Assembly (NCBI GenBank): GCA_003486705.1
Contig: DNGE01000155.1
Coordinates: forward strand, 1,046 to 6,438
DNA length: 5,393 nucleotides
DNA from: Bacillota bacterium
GTDB lineage: Bacteria > Bacillota_I > Bacilli_A > MOL361 > Turicibacteraceae
Direction of reading: 5' to 3'
The position numbers and the translations under genes were made by a program. Of the stretch, positions 1 to 5,355 are shown piece after piece; the first letter of the stretch is position 1, and every line of letters starts with the position of its first letter. The notes under the pieces are model-generated. The model was not told the origin of the DNA, searched no databases, and worked only from the letters and a program-made list of their open reading frames with translations.

Positions 1-279
1 ATTGATGGGGTTTTTGCTATCACGGATATCATTGCAGCAACGTATATAAAAGTTTTAAAACAAAATGGAAAAAACGTACCTGAAGATGTAAAGGTAATTG
101 GGTATGATGGAATTCAAGATACGGATCTGTTTCATCCGATATTATCGACGATTAAACAACCCGTTCAAGAAATTGCTGTATTAGCTGTTGAGTTGTTGAT
201 TAAAAAAATGAATAATGAAGCTATTTCTAATAAATCAAATCGCATCTCAGTACAATACAAAAAAGGTGAGACGGTTTAA
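1..279 (+). CDS. scrR: LacI-family transcriptional repressor, C-terminal part (ScrR-like), truncated by window edge
   Basis: Frame 1 is open from base 1 to the TAA at 277-279, giving the last 92 residues of a protein that starts outside the window. The segment begins DGVFAITD and continues with VPEDVKVIGYDG, then STIKQPVQEIA and a helix AVELLIKKM. This order is typical of the C-terminal effector-binding lobe of LacI/GalR repressors, where the TIKQP segment closes the sugar pocket and the following helix helps dimerisation. The DNA-binding helix-turn-helix would lie upstream and is not seen. The TIKQP-IA-ELLI wording resembles sucrose operon repressors, and the next gene is a fructokinase preceded by two LacI-type palindromes, so a sucrose or fructose-responsive ScrR is the best guess. 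The LacI assignment is firm. The ScrR assignment is inferred from context and could instead be another sugar repressor of the family. Confidence 0.85.
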   Translation: MDGVFAITDIIAATYIKVLKQNGKNVPEDVKVIGYDGIQDTDLFHPILSTIKQPVQEIAVLAVELLIKKMNNEAISNKSNRISVQYKKGETV

Positions 280-315
280 TAAATACAATAATTTTAAAAG
301 TACTAAAAAATAAAA

Positions 316-341
316 GAAGCGTTTGTTCAAACGTTTTTTTT
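316..341 (+). terminator. Rho-independent terminator after the LacI-family gene
   Basis: A stem CGTTT (320-324) pairs with AAACG (329-333) around the loop GTTC and is followed at once by eight T (334-341). The upstream A/G run 312-319 can pair with the T run and lengthen the stem. It lies 37 bases after the repressor stop and separates the repressor transcript from the fructokinase unit. Confidence 0.85.
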
Positions 342-350
342 GAAATCGTG

Positions 351-364
351 ATGAAACGTTTCAT
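351..364. promoter_or_regulatory. Probable LacI/ScrR-type operator O1
   Basis: ATGAAACGTTTCAT is a perfect 14-base palindrome with a central CG, the usual architecture of LacI-family operators. It shares the 8-base core AAACGTTT with a second palindrome whose centre is 44 bases downstream. The half-site before the CG is one base shorter than in a canonical CcpA cre site, so a dedicated sugar repressor such as the one encoded just upstream is the more likely ligand. It lies between the repressor terminator and the fructokinase start. Confidence 0.7.
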
Positions 365-395
365 GAGTATTGTTATTAAGATAGATAAATGAAAT

Positions 396-407
396 CTAAA
401 CGTTTAG
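396..407. promoter_or_regulatory. Probable LacI/ScrR-type operator O2
   Basis: CTAAACGTTTAG is a perfect 12-base palindrome with the same AAACGTTT core as the site at 351-364. The 44-base centre-to-centre distance is close to four helical turns, so two repressor dimers could sit on the same face of the DNA. I found no convincing paired -35/-10 promoter between 342 and 524. TGTAAT motifs at 482-487 and 487-492 are possible -10 hexamers without a matching -35, so the exact position of the sites relative to the promoter stays open. Confidence 0.65.
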
Positions 408-536
408 CGATTTTGCAAATAAGATAAATGTAGCGGAATGTCATTTAAATAGGGTGTAACAAGGGTTTTAAGTTTCCTAATTGTAATGTAATAGATCAAT
501 AAAAAATATTTAATATTTAAATCGAGGGGGATATGA

Positions 537-1469
537 ATGACAAAAGTAATTTCTATCGGAGAAGCATTAATTGATTTTATGCCAACAGGCGAAACTGGAT
601 ATGAACTTTCACCAGGAGGAGCACCAGCAAATGTTGCGGCGTGCGTTTCAATCTTAGGTGGGGAATCTCAAATAATCACTAAGCTAGGGAATGATTTTTT
701 TGGTGACTATTTATTAGGTATCATGAAATCTAAAAATATTAATTGTTCTTCAGTTCTAAGAACTAATGAAGCAAATACTGGATTAGCATTTGTTTCTCAT
801 ACGCATGGTGGAGAAAGATCTTTCTTATTTTATAGAAATCCTAGCTCTGATATGTTGTTAGATGAATCAGAGATTAAAGAAGAGTGGTTTGAGAAAGGAG
901 ATGTCTTACACTTTTGTTCAGTTGATTTGGTGGATGCGCCAGTTAGAAAAGCACATGATAAAGCAATAGAGATTGCATGGAAAAAGCGCTGTTTTATTTG
1001 TTTTGATCCAAATATCAGGTTATCTTTATGGGATGATCATGAAGAATATAAAAATATAGTAAATAAATATATAGACTATGCGGACATTATAAAAGTAAGT
1101 GATGAAGAATTATTTTTTATTACAGGAATCACCAATGAAGAGGAAGCAATTAAAACCTTATTAAATCGAGTACAGATGGTTGTATATACAAAAGGTCGTA
1201 AAGGTGCTGAAGTATTTACAAAAGTGTATCACGTTTCACACCTTGGACATGAAGCAGAACCTATAGATACAACTGGTGCAGGGGATTCGTTTATAGGAGC
1301 CTTTTTATATCAATTAATAAAAAAACAGGTTGATGGTGAATTTGCAGTTGATAAAATAAAAATGGAAGAAATTTTAGATTTTGCAAATAAAGTTGCTTCA
1401 ATGGTTGTTGAGCAAAAAGGAACAATCGATATTATGCCAACATTAGAACAAGTCAATCAGCGCGTATAA
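537..1469 (+). CDS. scrK: Fructokinase, PfkB (ribokinase) family
   Basis: This 310-residue cytosolic kinase is the usual length for PfkB-family sugar kinases. It should transfer phosphate from ATP to fructose, giving fructose 6-phosphate for glycolysis. Visible family marks, in order, are GEALIDFMP near the N-terminus (residues 8-16), the first signature PGGAPANVA (26-34), FDPNIR (156-161), KVSDEE (186-191), and the second signature DTTGAGDSFIGAFL (244-257). Asp250 in that last motif is the expected catalytic base and the GAGD turn forms the anion hole. The ATG at 537 follows GAGGGGG (524-530) at six bases; the ATG at 533 is in another frame. The gene forms its own unit, with a LacI-type repressor and two operators upstream and a strong terminator downstream, which favours sucrose or fructose use. 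A related PfkB sugar kinase, such as a 2-keto-3-deoxygluconate kinase, is the main alternative. Confidence 0.9.
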   Translation: MTKVISIGEALIDFMPTGETGYELSPGGAPANVAACVSILGGESQIITKLGNDFFGDYLLGIMKSKNINCSSVLRTNEANTGLAFVSHTHGGERSFLFYRNPSSDMLLDESEIKEEWFEKGDVLHFCSVDLVDAPVRKAHDKAIEIAWKKRCFICFDPNIRLSLWDDHEEYKNIVNKYIDYADIIKVSDEELFFITGITNEEEAIKTLLNRVQMVVYTKGRKGAEVFTKVYHVSHLGHEAEPIDTTGAGDSFIGAFLYQLIKKQVDGEFAVDKIKMEEILDFANKVASMVVEQKGTIDIMPTLEQVNQRV

Positions 1470-1477
1470 AATATTTT

Positions 1478-1520
1478 AGCCATCAGATAACAACTTGTTG
1501 TTATCTGGTGGCTTTGTTGT
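1478..1520 (+). terminator. Rho-independent terminator after fructokinase
   Basis: A 16-base stem (1478-1493 with 1498-1513) pairs completely apart from one G-U, around the loop CTTG. It is followed by the T-rich tail TTGTTGT. It starts nine bases after the fructokinase stop, so fructokinase is the last gene of its transcript. Confidence 0.9.
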
Positions 1521-1731
1521 ATAAATGAAAAGCACCTGATTTGTAGTTCTAAAAGGCTTTATACGTGGTATTGAAATAAAATTCCCTTTTAATTTCTAAC
1601 ATAAAATAGGTTTTCGTCTACTTTATTAAGGAATTAGGAGGTAATATACATTGTGTAAATGTTTATATTGGCAATAATGTCATTAATGCATGTAAAATTT
1701 AGTATTTTTTACAATATTTTATAAAAATGAC
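1521..1731. other. Non-coding stretch with an orphan Shine-Dalgarno sequence
   Basis: No gene of convincing size is present on either strand. The stretch is very AT-rich. Its one notable element is TAGGAGGTAAT at 1635-1645, an almost ideal ribosome binding site, with a TTG nine bases beyond it (1651) that opens a reading frame of only eight codons ending at 1677. An ATG at 1659 opens a 21-codon hydrophobic frame to 1724 but lies too far from the binding site. This may be a decayed gene start or a chance match. Confidence 0.5.
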
Positions 1732-1760
1732 TTGAATGTTATAGAAAATAATGGTATTAA
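1732..1760 (+). promoter_or_regulatory. Sigma-A-type promoter for the riboswitch-transporter operon
   Basis: TTGAAT (1732-1737) and TATTAA (1755-1760) are separated by 17 bases, and a TG at 1752-1753 supplies an extended -10 element. Transcription would start near 1767, about 15 bases before the riboswitch aptamer, the expected arrangement. Assigned from hexamer match and position only. Confidence 0.65.
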
Positions 1761-1781
1761 TAGTAATAACAAGAAAATAGT

Positions 1782-1937
1782 ATAGAGGTAGCGGTGCATC
1801 AGAGTACTAAGTGGAACCGGCAGGTAACGAAACTTAGAAAAGGTAATCATCGCCGAAAGTGAATTATTGGCAAATAATTGGCTTGGGGTTGCAGGGAATA
1901 CCTGTAACACTCCTTCAACTTATTGAAGAGGAGCTAT
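1782..1937 (+). promoter_or_regulatory. Lysine riboswitch (L box) aptamer
   Basis: This RNA leader should bind lysine and control the downstream transporter. Conserved L-box words appear in order: ATAGAGG (1782-1788), AGAGTA (1801-1806), AAAGG (1839-1843), CGCCGAA (1851-1857), GGCTTGGGG (1880-1888), and a GAATA loop. The five helices can be drawn. P1 is ATAG 1782-1785 with CTAT 1934-1937. P2 is 1791-1796 with 1848-1853, extended by CTAAGT 1807-1812 with ACTTAG 1832-1837. P3 is AATTATT 1862-1868 with AATAATT 1873-1879. P4 is GTTGCAGG 1888-1895 with CCTGTAAC 1901-1908 around GAATA. P5 is CTCCTTCAA 1910-1918 with 1923-1933, carrying a two-base bulge. The match to remembered B. subtilis lysC and Thermotoga asd leaders is strong around P2-P4. 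P3 and the P2 tip are short. Confidence 0.9.
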
Positions 1938-1978
1938 TAAATGACGGACTTTTATTTTAGAGTCGTGTTTTTAATAGC
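1933..1978 (+). promoter_or_regulatory. Antiterminator pairing of the lysine riboswitch
   Basis: GCTATTAAA (1933-1941), which contains the 3' strand of aptamer helix P1, is perfectly complementary over nine bases to TTTAATAGC (1970-1978). The latter covers most of the terminator loop and the first base of its 3' arm. The pairing therefore competes both with P1 and with the terminator hairpin. With lysine bound, P1 would hold 1934-1937 and the terminator could fold. Without lysine, this helix would form and transcription would continue into the transporter genes. The complementarity is seen; the switching direction is inferred from known L boxes. Confidence 0.75.
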
Positions 1979-1990
1979 ACGACTTTTTTT
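1959..1990 (+). terminator. Riboswitch-controlled Rho-independent terminator
   Basis: AGTCGTG (1961-1967) pairs perfectly with CACGACT (1978-1984) around a ten-base loop and is followed by a run of seven T (1984-1990). It sits directly after the lysine aptamer and before the transporter operon, so it is the expression platform of the switch rather than the end of a gene. Confidence 0.9.
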
Positions 1991-1999
1991 GTTGTTAAA

Positions 2000-2050
2000 C
2001 CACTCATATGAAGTTGCTGAGTTGCAAAATCAGTTGGATCATTAGAGTGG
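2000..2050 (+). other. Possible stem-loop in the transporter mRNA leader
   Basis: CCACTC (2000-2005) pairs with GAGTGG (2045-2050), and after a two-by-two internal loop ATGA (2008-2011) pairs with TCAT (2039-2042). A further CTGA/TCAG pair is possible inside. It lies just beyond the riboswitch terminator, so it exists only in read-through mRNA. It has no T run and is not a terminator. It might protect the 5' end of the message, or be chance. Confidence 0.35.
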
Positions 2051-2157
2051 ATTATATGTGTTATTCAATGTACTAGTAAGGATGGGGAGAAAGATTCTTA
2101 GTAGTGTTTGTAATAAATAAAACAAAGAATATTCAAGTTCAAAAGGAGAGTATAAAA

Positions 2158-2964
2158 ATGAGAAAATCAATGTTAGGTTTAGGATTATGTGCGTTATTAG
2201 CTGGGTGTGGGCAGTCAGCAGATAATAGCGATAAATTTGTTGTAGGAATGGAATGTAATTATGCACCATTTAACTGGCAAACGAATAAAGAAACAGATAG
2301 TAGTGTGTCAATTGGTGGGGCTGGCTATTGTGATGGATATGATGTTTTAGTGGCTTCTGAGATTGCGACATCTTTAGGAAAAGAGTTAGAAATTAAAAAA
2401 CTAGATTGGGATGGGTTACAGCCAGCACTTGAAGCGGGGGAAATTCATGCGATTATTGCTGGGATGACAGCGAATAGTGATCGTGAGCAAGGGATTGACT
2501 TCACGACACCTTATTTTGAATCAGAAATGGTATTAATCGTACGTGCTGATGATGCATTAGTGGATGCGACATCAATACAAGATTTCACTGCAAAAAATGT
2601 GATCGGACAAATGAATACAAACTATGATACAATCATTGATCAAATTGATGGTGTCAATCATTTAACTCCAAAATCATCTTATCCTGAATTAGTTGTGACT
2701 TTAACAAGTAAAGAATCTGATGCAATCACAGCCGAGTTACCGGTTGCACAAGGGGTCGTAGAAGCAAATCCATCACTTGCAATCGTACGCTTTGCAGATG
2801 GTAAAGGTTTTGATATTGATACGACAGTTTCAATTGGATTAAAAGAGGGAAGTCGTGATTCAGAATTTTTTAATTCGGTACAAAGTGCTCTAGATAACAT
2901 TTCAGAACAAACACGTCAAGAATGGATGTCACAAGCACAAAATAATGCGCCAACAGCAGAATAG
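2158..2964 (+). CDS. Amino acid ABC transporter substrate-binding lipoprotein (probably lysine)
   Basis: The 268-residue product is a periplasmic-binding-protein type 2 domain (SBP_bac_3 family) anchored to the outer face of the membrane. A lipoprotein signal MRKSMLGLGLCALLAGC ends in the lipobox LAGC with Cys17 as lipidation site. The mature part shows ECNYAPFNW (32-40), GYDV (60-63), WDGLQPALEAG (84-94) and IIAGMTANSDREQGIDFT (99-116). Arg109 is the residue expected to bind the substrate carboxylate. Glu32 and Asp62 sit where LAO-type binding proteins carry acidic residues contacting basic side chains. The start is the ATG at 2158, nine bases after AAAGGAG (2142-2148); an in-frame GTG at 2104 would put 18 residues before the signal peptide and is rejected. 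Permease and ATPase genes follow with the same polarity. Substrate is inferred from the lysine riboswitch; glutamine or arginine remain possible from protein sequence alone. Confidence 0.9.
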   Translation: MRKSMLGLGLCALLAGCGQSADNSDKFVVGMECNYAPFNWQTNKETDSSVSIGGAGYCDGYDVLVASEIATSLGKELEIKKLDWDGLQPALEAGEIHAIIAGMTANSDREQGIDFTTPYFESEMVLIVRADDALVDATSIQDFTAKNVIGQMNTNYDTIIDQIDGVNHLTPKSSYPELVVTLTSKESDAITAELPVAQGVVEANPSLAIVRFADGKGFDIDTTVSIGLKEGSRDSEFFNSVQSALDNISEQTRQEWMSQAQNNAPTAE

Positions 2965-2975
2965 GGAGAAGTGTA

Positions 2976-3728
2976 ATGATAGGGAGTGTAACATTTTTTC
3001 AAAAATCGTATAATTTATTTATTAATAATTTCGATTTATTCTTATATGGAATTCAAATGACATTAGTGCTCGCGTTAACGGGGACACTGATTGGATTATG
3101 TATTGGTTTATTGCTTGGAGGGGTTCGTGCTATTGCAATTGAACCGCGAGATTCAGTGCTTGCAAGAGTCGCAAAGAAAACAGGACATATCTTTGTTAAT
3201 TTGTATGTTTGGTTCTTCCGTGGAACACCGATGATGGTTCAAGCGATGTTTTTATATTATGCACTTCGCCCTATTTTAGGATGGGATGCACTAACAGCTG
3301 GTATTGTCATTATCTCAGTCAATACAGGGGCGTATATGTCAGAAATCATTCGTTCTGGTATTCAATCGATTGATAAAGGACAAGTTGAAGCGGCACGTAG
3401 TCTTGGGATGACACCAATGCAAACGATGTTTTCAGTCGTGTTGCCACAAGCGATTCGCAACTCATTTCCATCAATCGGAAATGAATTCATCGTTAATATT
3501 AAAGATAGTTCCATGTTAAATGTTATCGGAGTGATTGAAGTCTTCTTCCAGTCGCGATCAGTGGCAGGAAGTGTTATGTTATATTCAGAGACATTTTTCA
3601 TCACATGCTTAATTTATTTGTTCCTAACGACGATTACGTCATTCATTTTAAGATTTATTGAGCAGCGCATGAACATGCCAAAGTCATCGTTTCCAGCGTC
3701 TCAAACAGTTCCAAAAAGTAGTTTGTAA
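2976..3728 (+). CDS. Amino acid ABC transporter permease (HisM/GlnP type)
   Basis: This 250-residue integral membrane protein should form the transport channel, probably as a homodimer since only one permease gene is present. Hydrophobic segments are visible at about 24-50, 86-100, 103-125, 180-196 and 204-228, consistent with five membrane spans. The FRGTPMMVQ segment (81-89) is characteristic of polar amino acid permeases. The cytoplasmic EAA loop, which docks on the ATPase, begins EAARSLGM (138-145) and includes LPQAIRNSFP (156-165). The ATG at 2976 follows AGGGAGA (2963-2969), which overlaps the stop of the binding protein gene; the intergenic gap is 11 bases. The C-terminus carries a short polar tail rich in Ser, Pro and Lys after the last span. 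Function is firm; the substrate depends on the binding protein and on the riboswitch. Confidence 0.92.
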   Translation: MIGSVTFFQKSYNLFINNFDLFLYGIQMTLVLALTGTLIGLCIGLLLGGVRAIAIEPRDSVLARVAKKTGHIFVNLYVWFFRGTPMMVQAMFLYYALRPILGWDALTAGIVIISVNTGAYMSEIIRSGIQSIDKGQVEAARSLGMTPMQTMFSVVLPQAIRNSFPSIGNEFIVNIKDSSMLNVIGVIEVFFQSRSVAGSVMLYSETFFITCLIYLFLTTITSFILRFIEQRMNMPKSSFPASQTVPKSSL

Positions 3729-3743
3729 AAAGGGGAGATGAAC

Positions 3744-4478
3744 ATGGCAGTTTTAAAAATTCATAATCTAAAAAAACAATTCGGTCAGTTAGAAGTCTTA
3801 AAAGATATCGAATTTCATGTTGATAAAGGGGAAGTAATCACTATTATCGGTTCAAGTGGTAGCGGGAAATCAACGTTATTACGCTGCGTAAATTTACTAG
3901 AAGAACCCGATAGTGGTCAAATTATTTACAATGGAGATGATGTACTAGCTGGGGAAATCAATATCAATCAACACCGCCAACGTGTGGGAATGGTATTTCA
4001 AAGCTTTAATTTATTTAACCATAAAACGGTTTTAGAAAACTGTATGATGGGACAGATGAAAGTATTAAAACGTAGTAAAGAAGAGGCAAAGGAAAAAGCG
4101 CTCCATTATCTAGAAAAAGTGGGGATGCAGCAGTTTGCTCATGCGGGTAGTACACAACTATCAGGTGGACAAAAACAACGTGTTGCCATTGCACGTGCAC
4201 TGTGTATGGAACCCGATATCTTATTATTTGATGAACCGACGTCAGCGCTTGACCCTGAACTTGTAGGTGACGTACTAGATGTCATGAAGCAATTAGCAGA
4301 CGAAGGATTAACGATGATTGTTGTTACACACGAAATGGCTTTTGCAAAAGAAGTGAGTGATCGTGTGGTATTTATGGACAAGGGTGTTATCCTTGAAGAA
4401 GGGGCACCAGAACAAATTTTTAACCACCCACGCCAACCTCGTACAAAAGAATTTTTACAACGTTATTTAAATCATTAG
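3744..4478 (+). CDS. Amino acid ABC transporter ATP-binding protein (GlnQ/HisP type)
   Basis: This 244-residue cytoplasmic ATPase powers the transporter and is the usual size for polar amino acid importers. Motifs are complete: Walker A GSSGSGKST (36-44), Q-loop Gln86 in VFQSFNLF, signature LSGGQ (139-143), Walker B ILLFDEP (159-165) with catalytic Glu164, D-loop SALD (167-170), and switch His196 in VVTHEM. The start is taken at 3744. An in-frame ATG at 3738 directly abuts the ribosome binding site GGGGAG (3732-3737) with no spacing, whereas 3744 has six bases, so the first two codons of the longer frame are probably untranslated. It begins 15 bases after the permease stop and is the last gene of the operon, followed by a terminator. 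No regulatory C-terminal domain, such as that in methionine importers, is present. Confidence 0.93.
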   Translation: MAVLKIHNLKKQFGQLEVLKDIEFHVDKGEVITIIGSSGSGKSTLLRCVNLLEEPDSGQIIYNGDDVLAGEININQHRQRVGMVFQSFNLFNHKTVLENCMMGQMKVLKRSKEEAKEKALHYLEKVGMQQFAHAGSTQLSGGQKQRVAIARALCMEPDILLFDEPTSALDPELVGDVLDVMKQLADEGLTMIVVTHEMAFAKEVSDRVVFMDKGVILEEGAPEQIFNHPRQPRTKEFLQRYLNH

Positions 4479-4508
4479 AATTAGGGTGATTGGATCAACC
4501 ACCTAATT
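4479..4508 (+). other. Stem-loop directly after the ATPase stop
   Basis: AATTAGGGTG (4479-4488) pairs with CACCTAATT (4500-4508) with one bulged G. No T run follows, so it is unlikely to terminate transcription. Together with the terminator at 4519 it gives the operon transcript two consecutive 3' hairpins, which might protect the message end. Confidence 0.4.
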
Positions 4509-4518
4509 AAATTGAGTT

Positions 4519-4556
4519 TAGCTATGCATGACCTTGCGTCAAGCATAGCTATTTTT
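4519..4556 (+). terminator. Rho-independent terminator of the transporter operon
   Basis: TAGCTATGC (4519-4527) pairs perfectly with GCATAGCTA (4543-4551). Inside, after an A-A mismatch, TGAC pairs with GTCA around the loop CTTGC. Five T follow (4552-4556). It ends the binding protein-permease-ATPase transcript. Confidence 0.92.
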
Positions 4557-4725
4557 AATAAATGAATGCCTAACAGGTAAAAAAGGTAAAGTAAAAAACT
4601 AAAGGCGTAGATATAAGATGATTATATGGACATGACAACGATTATATGGGTAACTCTTTTTAATAGTACGTACTCCTATTAATAGCAACACATAATCGTT
4701 ATTCGATTTTGATTCAGTCCATTTT
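4557..4725. other. Non-coding stretch with nested inverted repeats and a short direct repeat
   Basis: No gene is supported between the two convergent terminators. GATTATATGG occurs at 4620-4629 and again at 4640-4649, exactly 20 bases apart. Three inverted pairs nest inside one another: ATGGAC 4626-4631 with GTCCAT 4717-4722, AACGATTAT 4637-4645 with ATAATCGTT 4692-4700, and AATAG 4662-4666 with CTATT 4676-4680. A 10-base palindrome AGTACGTACT lies at 4665-4674. This could be a folded RNA, the relic of a mobile element, or chance in AT-rich DNA. Confidence 0.45.
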
Positions 4726-4781
4726 AAAAAGGAAGTTAATCCTTCTACGAATGCTTATCGTTAACGGATTACTTCCTTTTT
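4726..4781 (-). terminator. Terminator of the ferritin gene, possibly bidirectional
   Basis: AAAAAGGAAGTTAATCC (4726-4742) pairs with GGATTACTTCCTTTTT (4766-4781) with a single bulged T, around a 23-base loop. Read on the minus strand the hairpin ends in CCTTTTT just after the ferritin stop. Because the arms end in A and T runs on both sides, it could also stop read-through from the transporter operon on the plus strand. Confidence 0.85.
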
Positions 4782-4791
4782 ATGATGATAA

Positions 4792-5301
4792 TTACGCCAT
4801 GGTTGGCGCTGTGTAAGTGCGATTACCGAGCTCTTGATCAAATAAGTATAATCCTTTAGCATCTGTTCCAAAAAGCTCGTAACGATTTAAGATGGTTTGC
4901 GTTGTTTTTTCTTCTTCCGCCTGTTCTTTTACAAACCAGTCTAAAAACTGCATGGTTCTAAAGTCTCGAACTTCAAAGGCCTTATCATAAATATTATGAA
5001 TAGAAGCTGTTACAGATTGTTCATGCTCAAGTGTTAAGGATAAAGGAAATTTTAAATCCACGTAAGTATGATTTAAGACTTTAATATCTGAATAGGACAC
5101 CACATAGTCGTTGTCTTGTAAATATTGAACAAAAAACAGAGCATGTGCAAGTTCTTCTTGTGCTTGCACTTGAAACCAATTACCAAACCCATCTAGATTT
5201 TTAGAAATATAATAGTTAGCAATGTCTAAGTAAAAATACGCCGATTCAAATTCTTTTCTGACCTGATCATTTAAAAGATAAGCGACTTCCTGATTTAACA
5301 T
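4792..5301 (-). CDS. ftnA: Bacterial non-heme ferritin (FtnA type)
   Basis: This 169-residue cytosolic protein should assemble into a 24-subunit cage that oxidises ferrous iron and stores it as a ferric mineral. The ferroxidase residues known from E. coli FtnA are all present at the same numbers: Glu17, Tyr24, Glu50, His53 (in EELAH, 49-53), Glu94 and Gln127 at the A/B sites, and Glu49, Glu126, Glu129 and Glu130 for the third iron site. The heme-ligating methionine of bacterioferritins is not apparent, and the length and spacing exclude the shorter Dps proteins. The ATG at 5301 follows AGAGGA (minus strand, 5318-5313) at 11 bases, slightly long but with no better start nearby. The gene converges on the amino acid transporter operon and appears to be transcribed alone. 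No clear Fur or PerR box was found upstream. Confidence 0.95.
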   Translation of the reverse strand: MLNQEVAYLLNDQVRKEFESAYFYLDIANYYISKNLDGFGNWFQVQAQEELAHALFFVQYLQDNDYVVSYSDIKVLNHTYVDLKFPLSLTLEHEQSVTASIHNIYDKAFEVRDFRTMQFLDWFVKEQAEEEKTTQTILNRYELFGTDAKGLYLFDQELGNRTYTAPTMA

Positions 5302-5349
5302 GAGTTACAACATCCTCTCAACCAATATTATTAAAATACAATAAAGTTT

Positions 5350-5355
5350 ATTATA
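5350..5355 (-). promoter_or_regulatory. Candidate -10 element for ferritin
   Basis: On the minus strand TATAAT occurs exactly, about 49 bases before the ferritin ATG. No good -35 lies at 16-18 bases; the hexamer at 17 bases is TACAGG. The surrounding DNA is so AT-rich that a chance match is quite possible. Confidence 0.35.

Noticed and set aside
351..364. CcpA catabolite-responsive element
   Set aside because: The half-sites are one base shorter on each side of the central CG than the cre consensus, and a second site of the same type lies nearby, which fits a dedicated repressor better.
1719..1910. Minus-strand open frame of 63 codons over the riboswitch
   Set aside because: It is the reverse of a structured regulatory RNA, without a ribosome binding site or recognisable protein features.
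2104..2157. GTG at 2104 as the start of the binding protein gene
   Set aside because: It would place 18 polar residues before a clear lipoprotein signal peptide, while ATG 2158 has AAAGGAG at a good distance.
2042..2269. Minus-strand open frame of 75 codons across the start of the binding protein gene
   Set aside because: It is antisense to a well-supported gene and its leader, with low-complexity hydrophobic content typical of AT-rich antisense.
3738..3743. ATG at 3738 as the start of the ATPase gene
   Set aside because: It directly touches the GGGGAG ribosome binding site; the ATG at 3744 has normal six-base spacing and begins the usual MAVLKI type N-terminus.
4626..4682. Eighteen-codon plus-strand frame beginning MDMTTIIW
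   Set aside because: It has no ribosome binding site and lies among inverted repeats downstream of a terminator.
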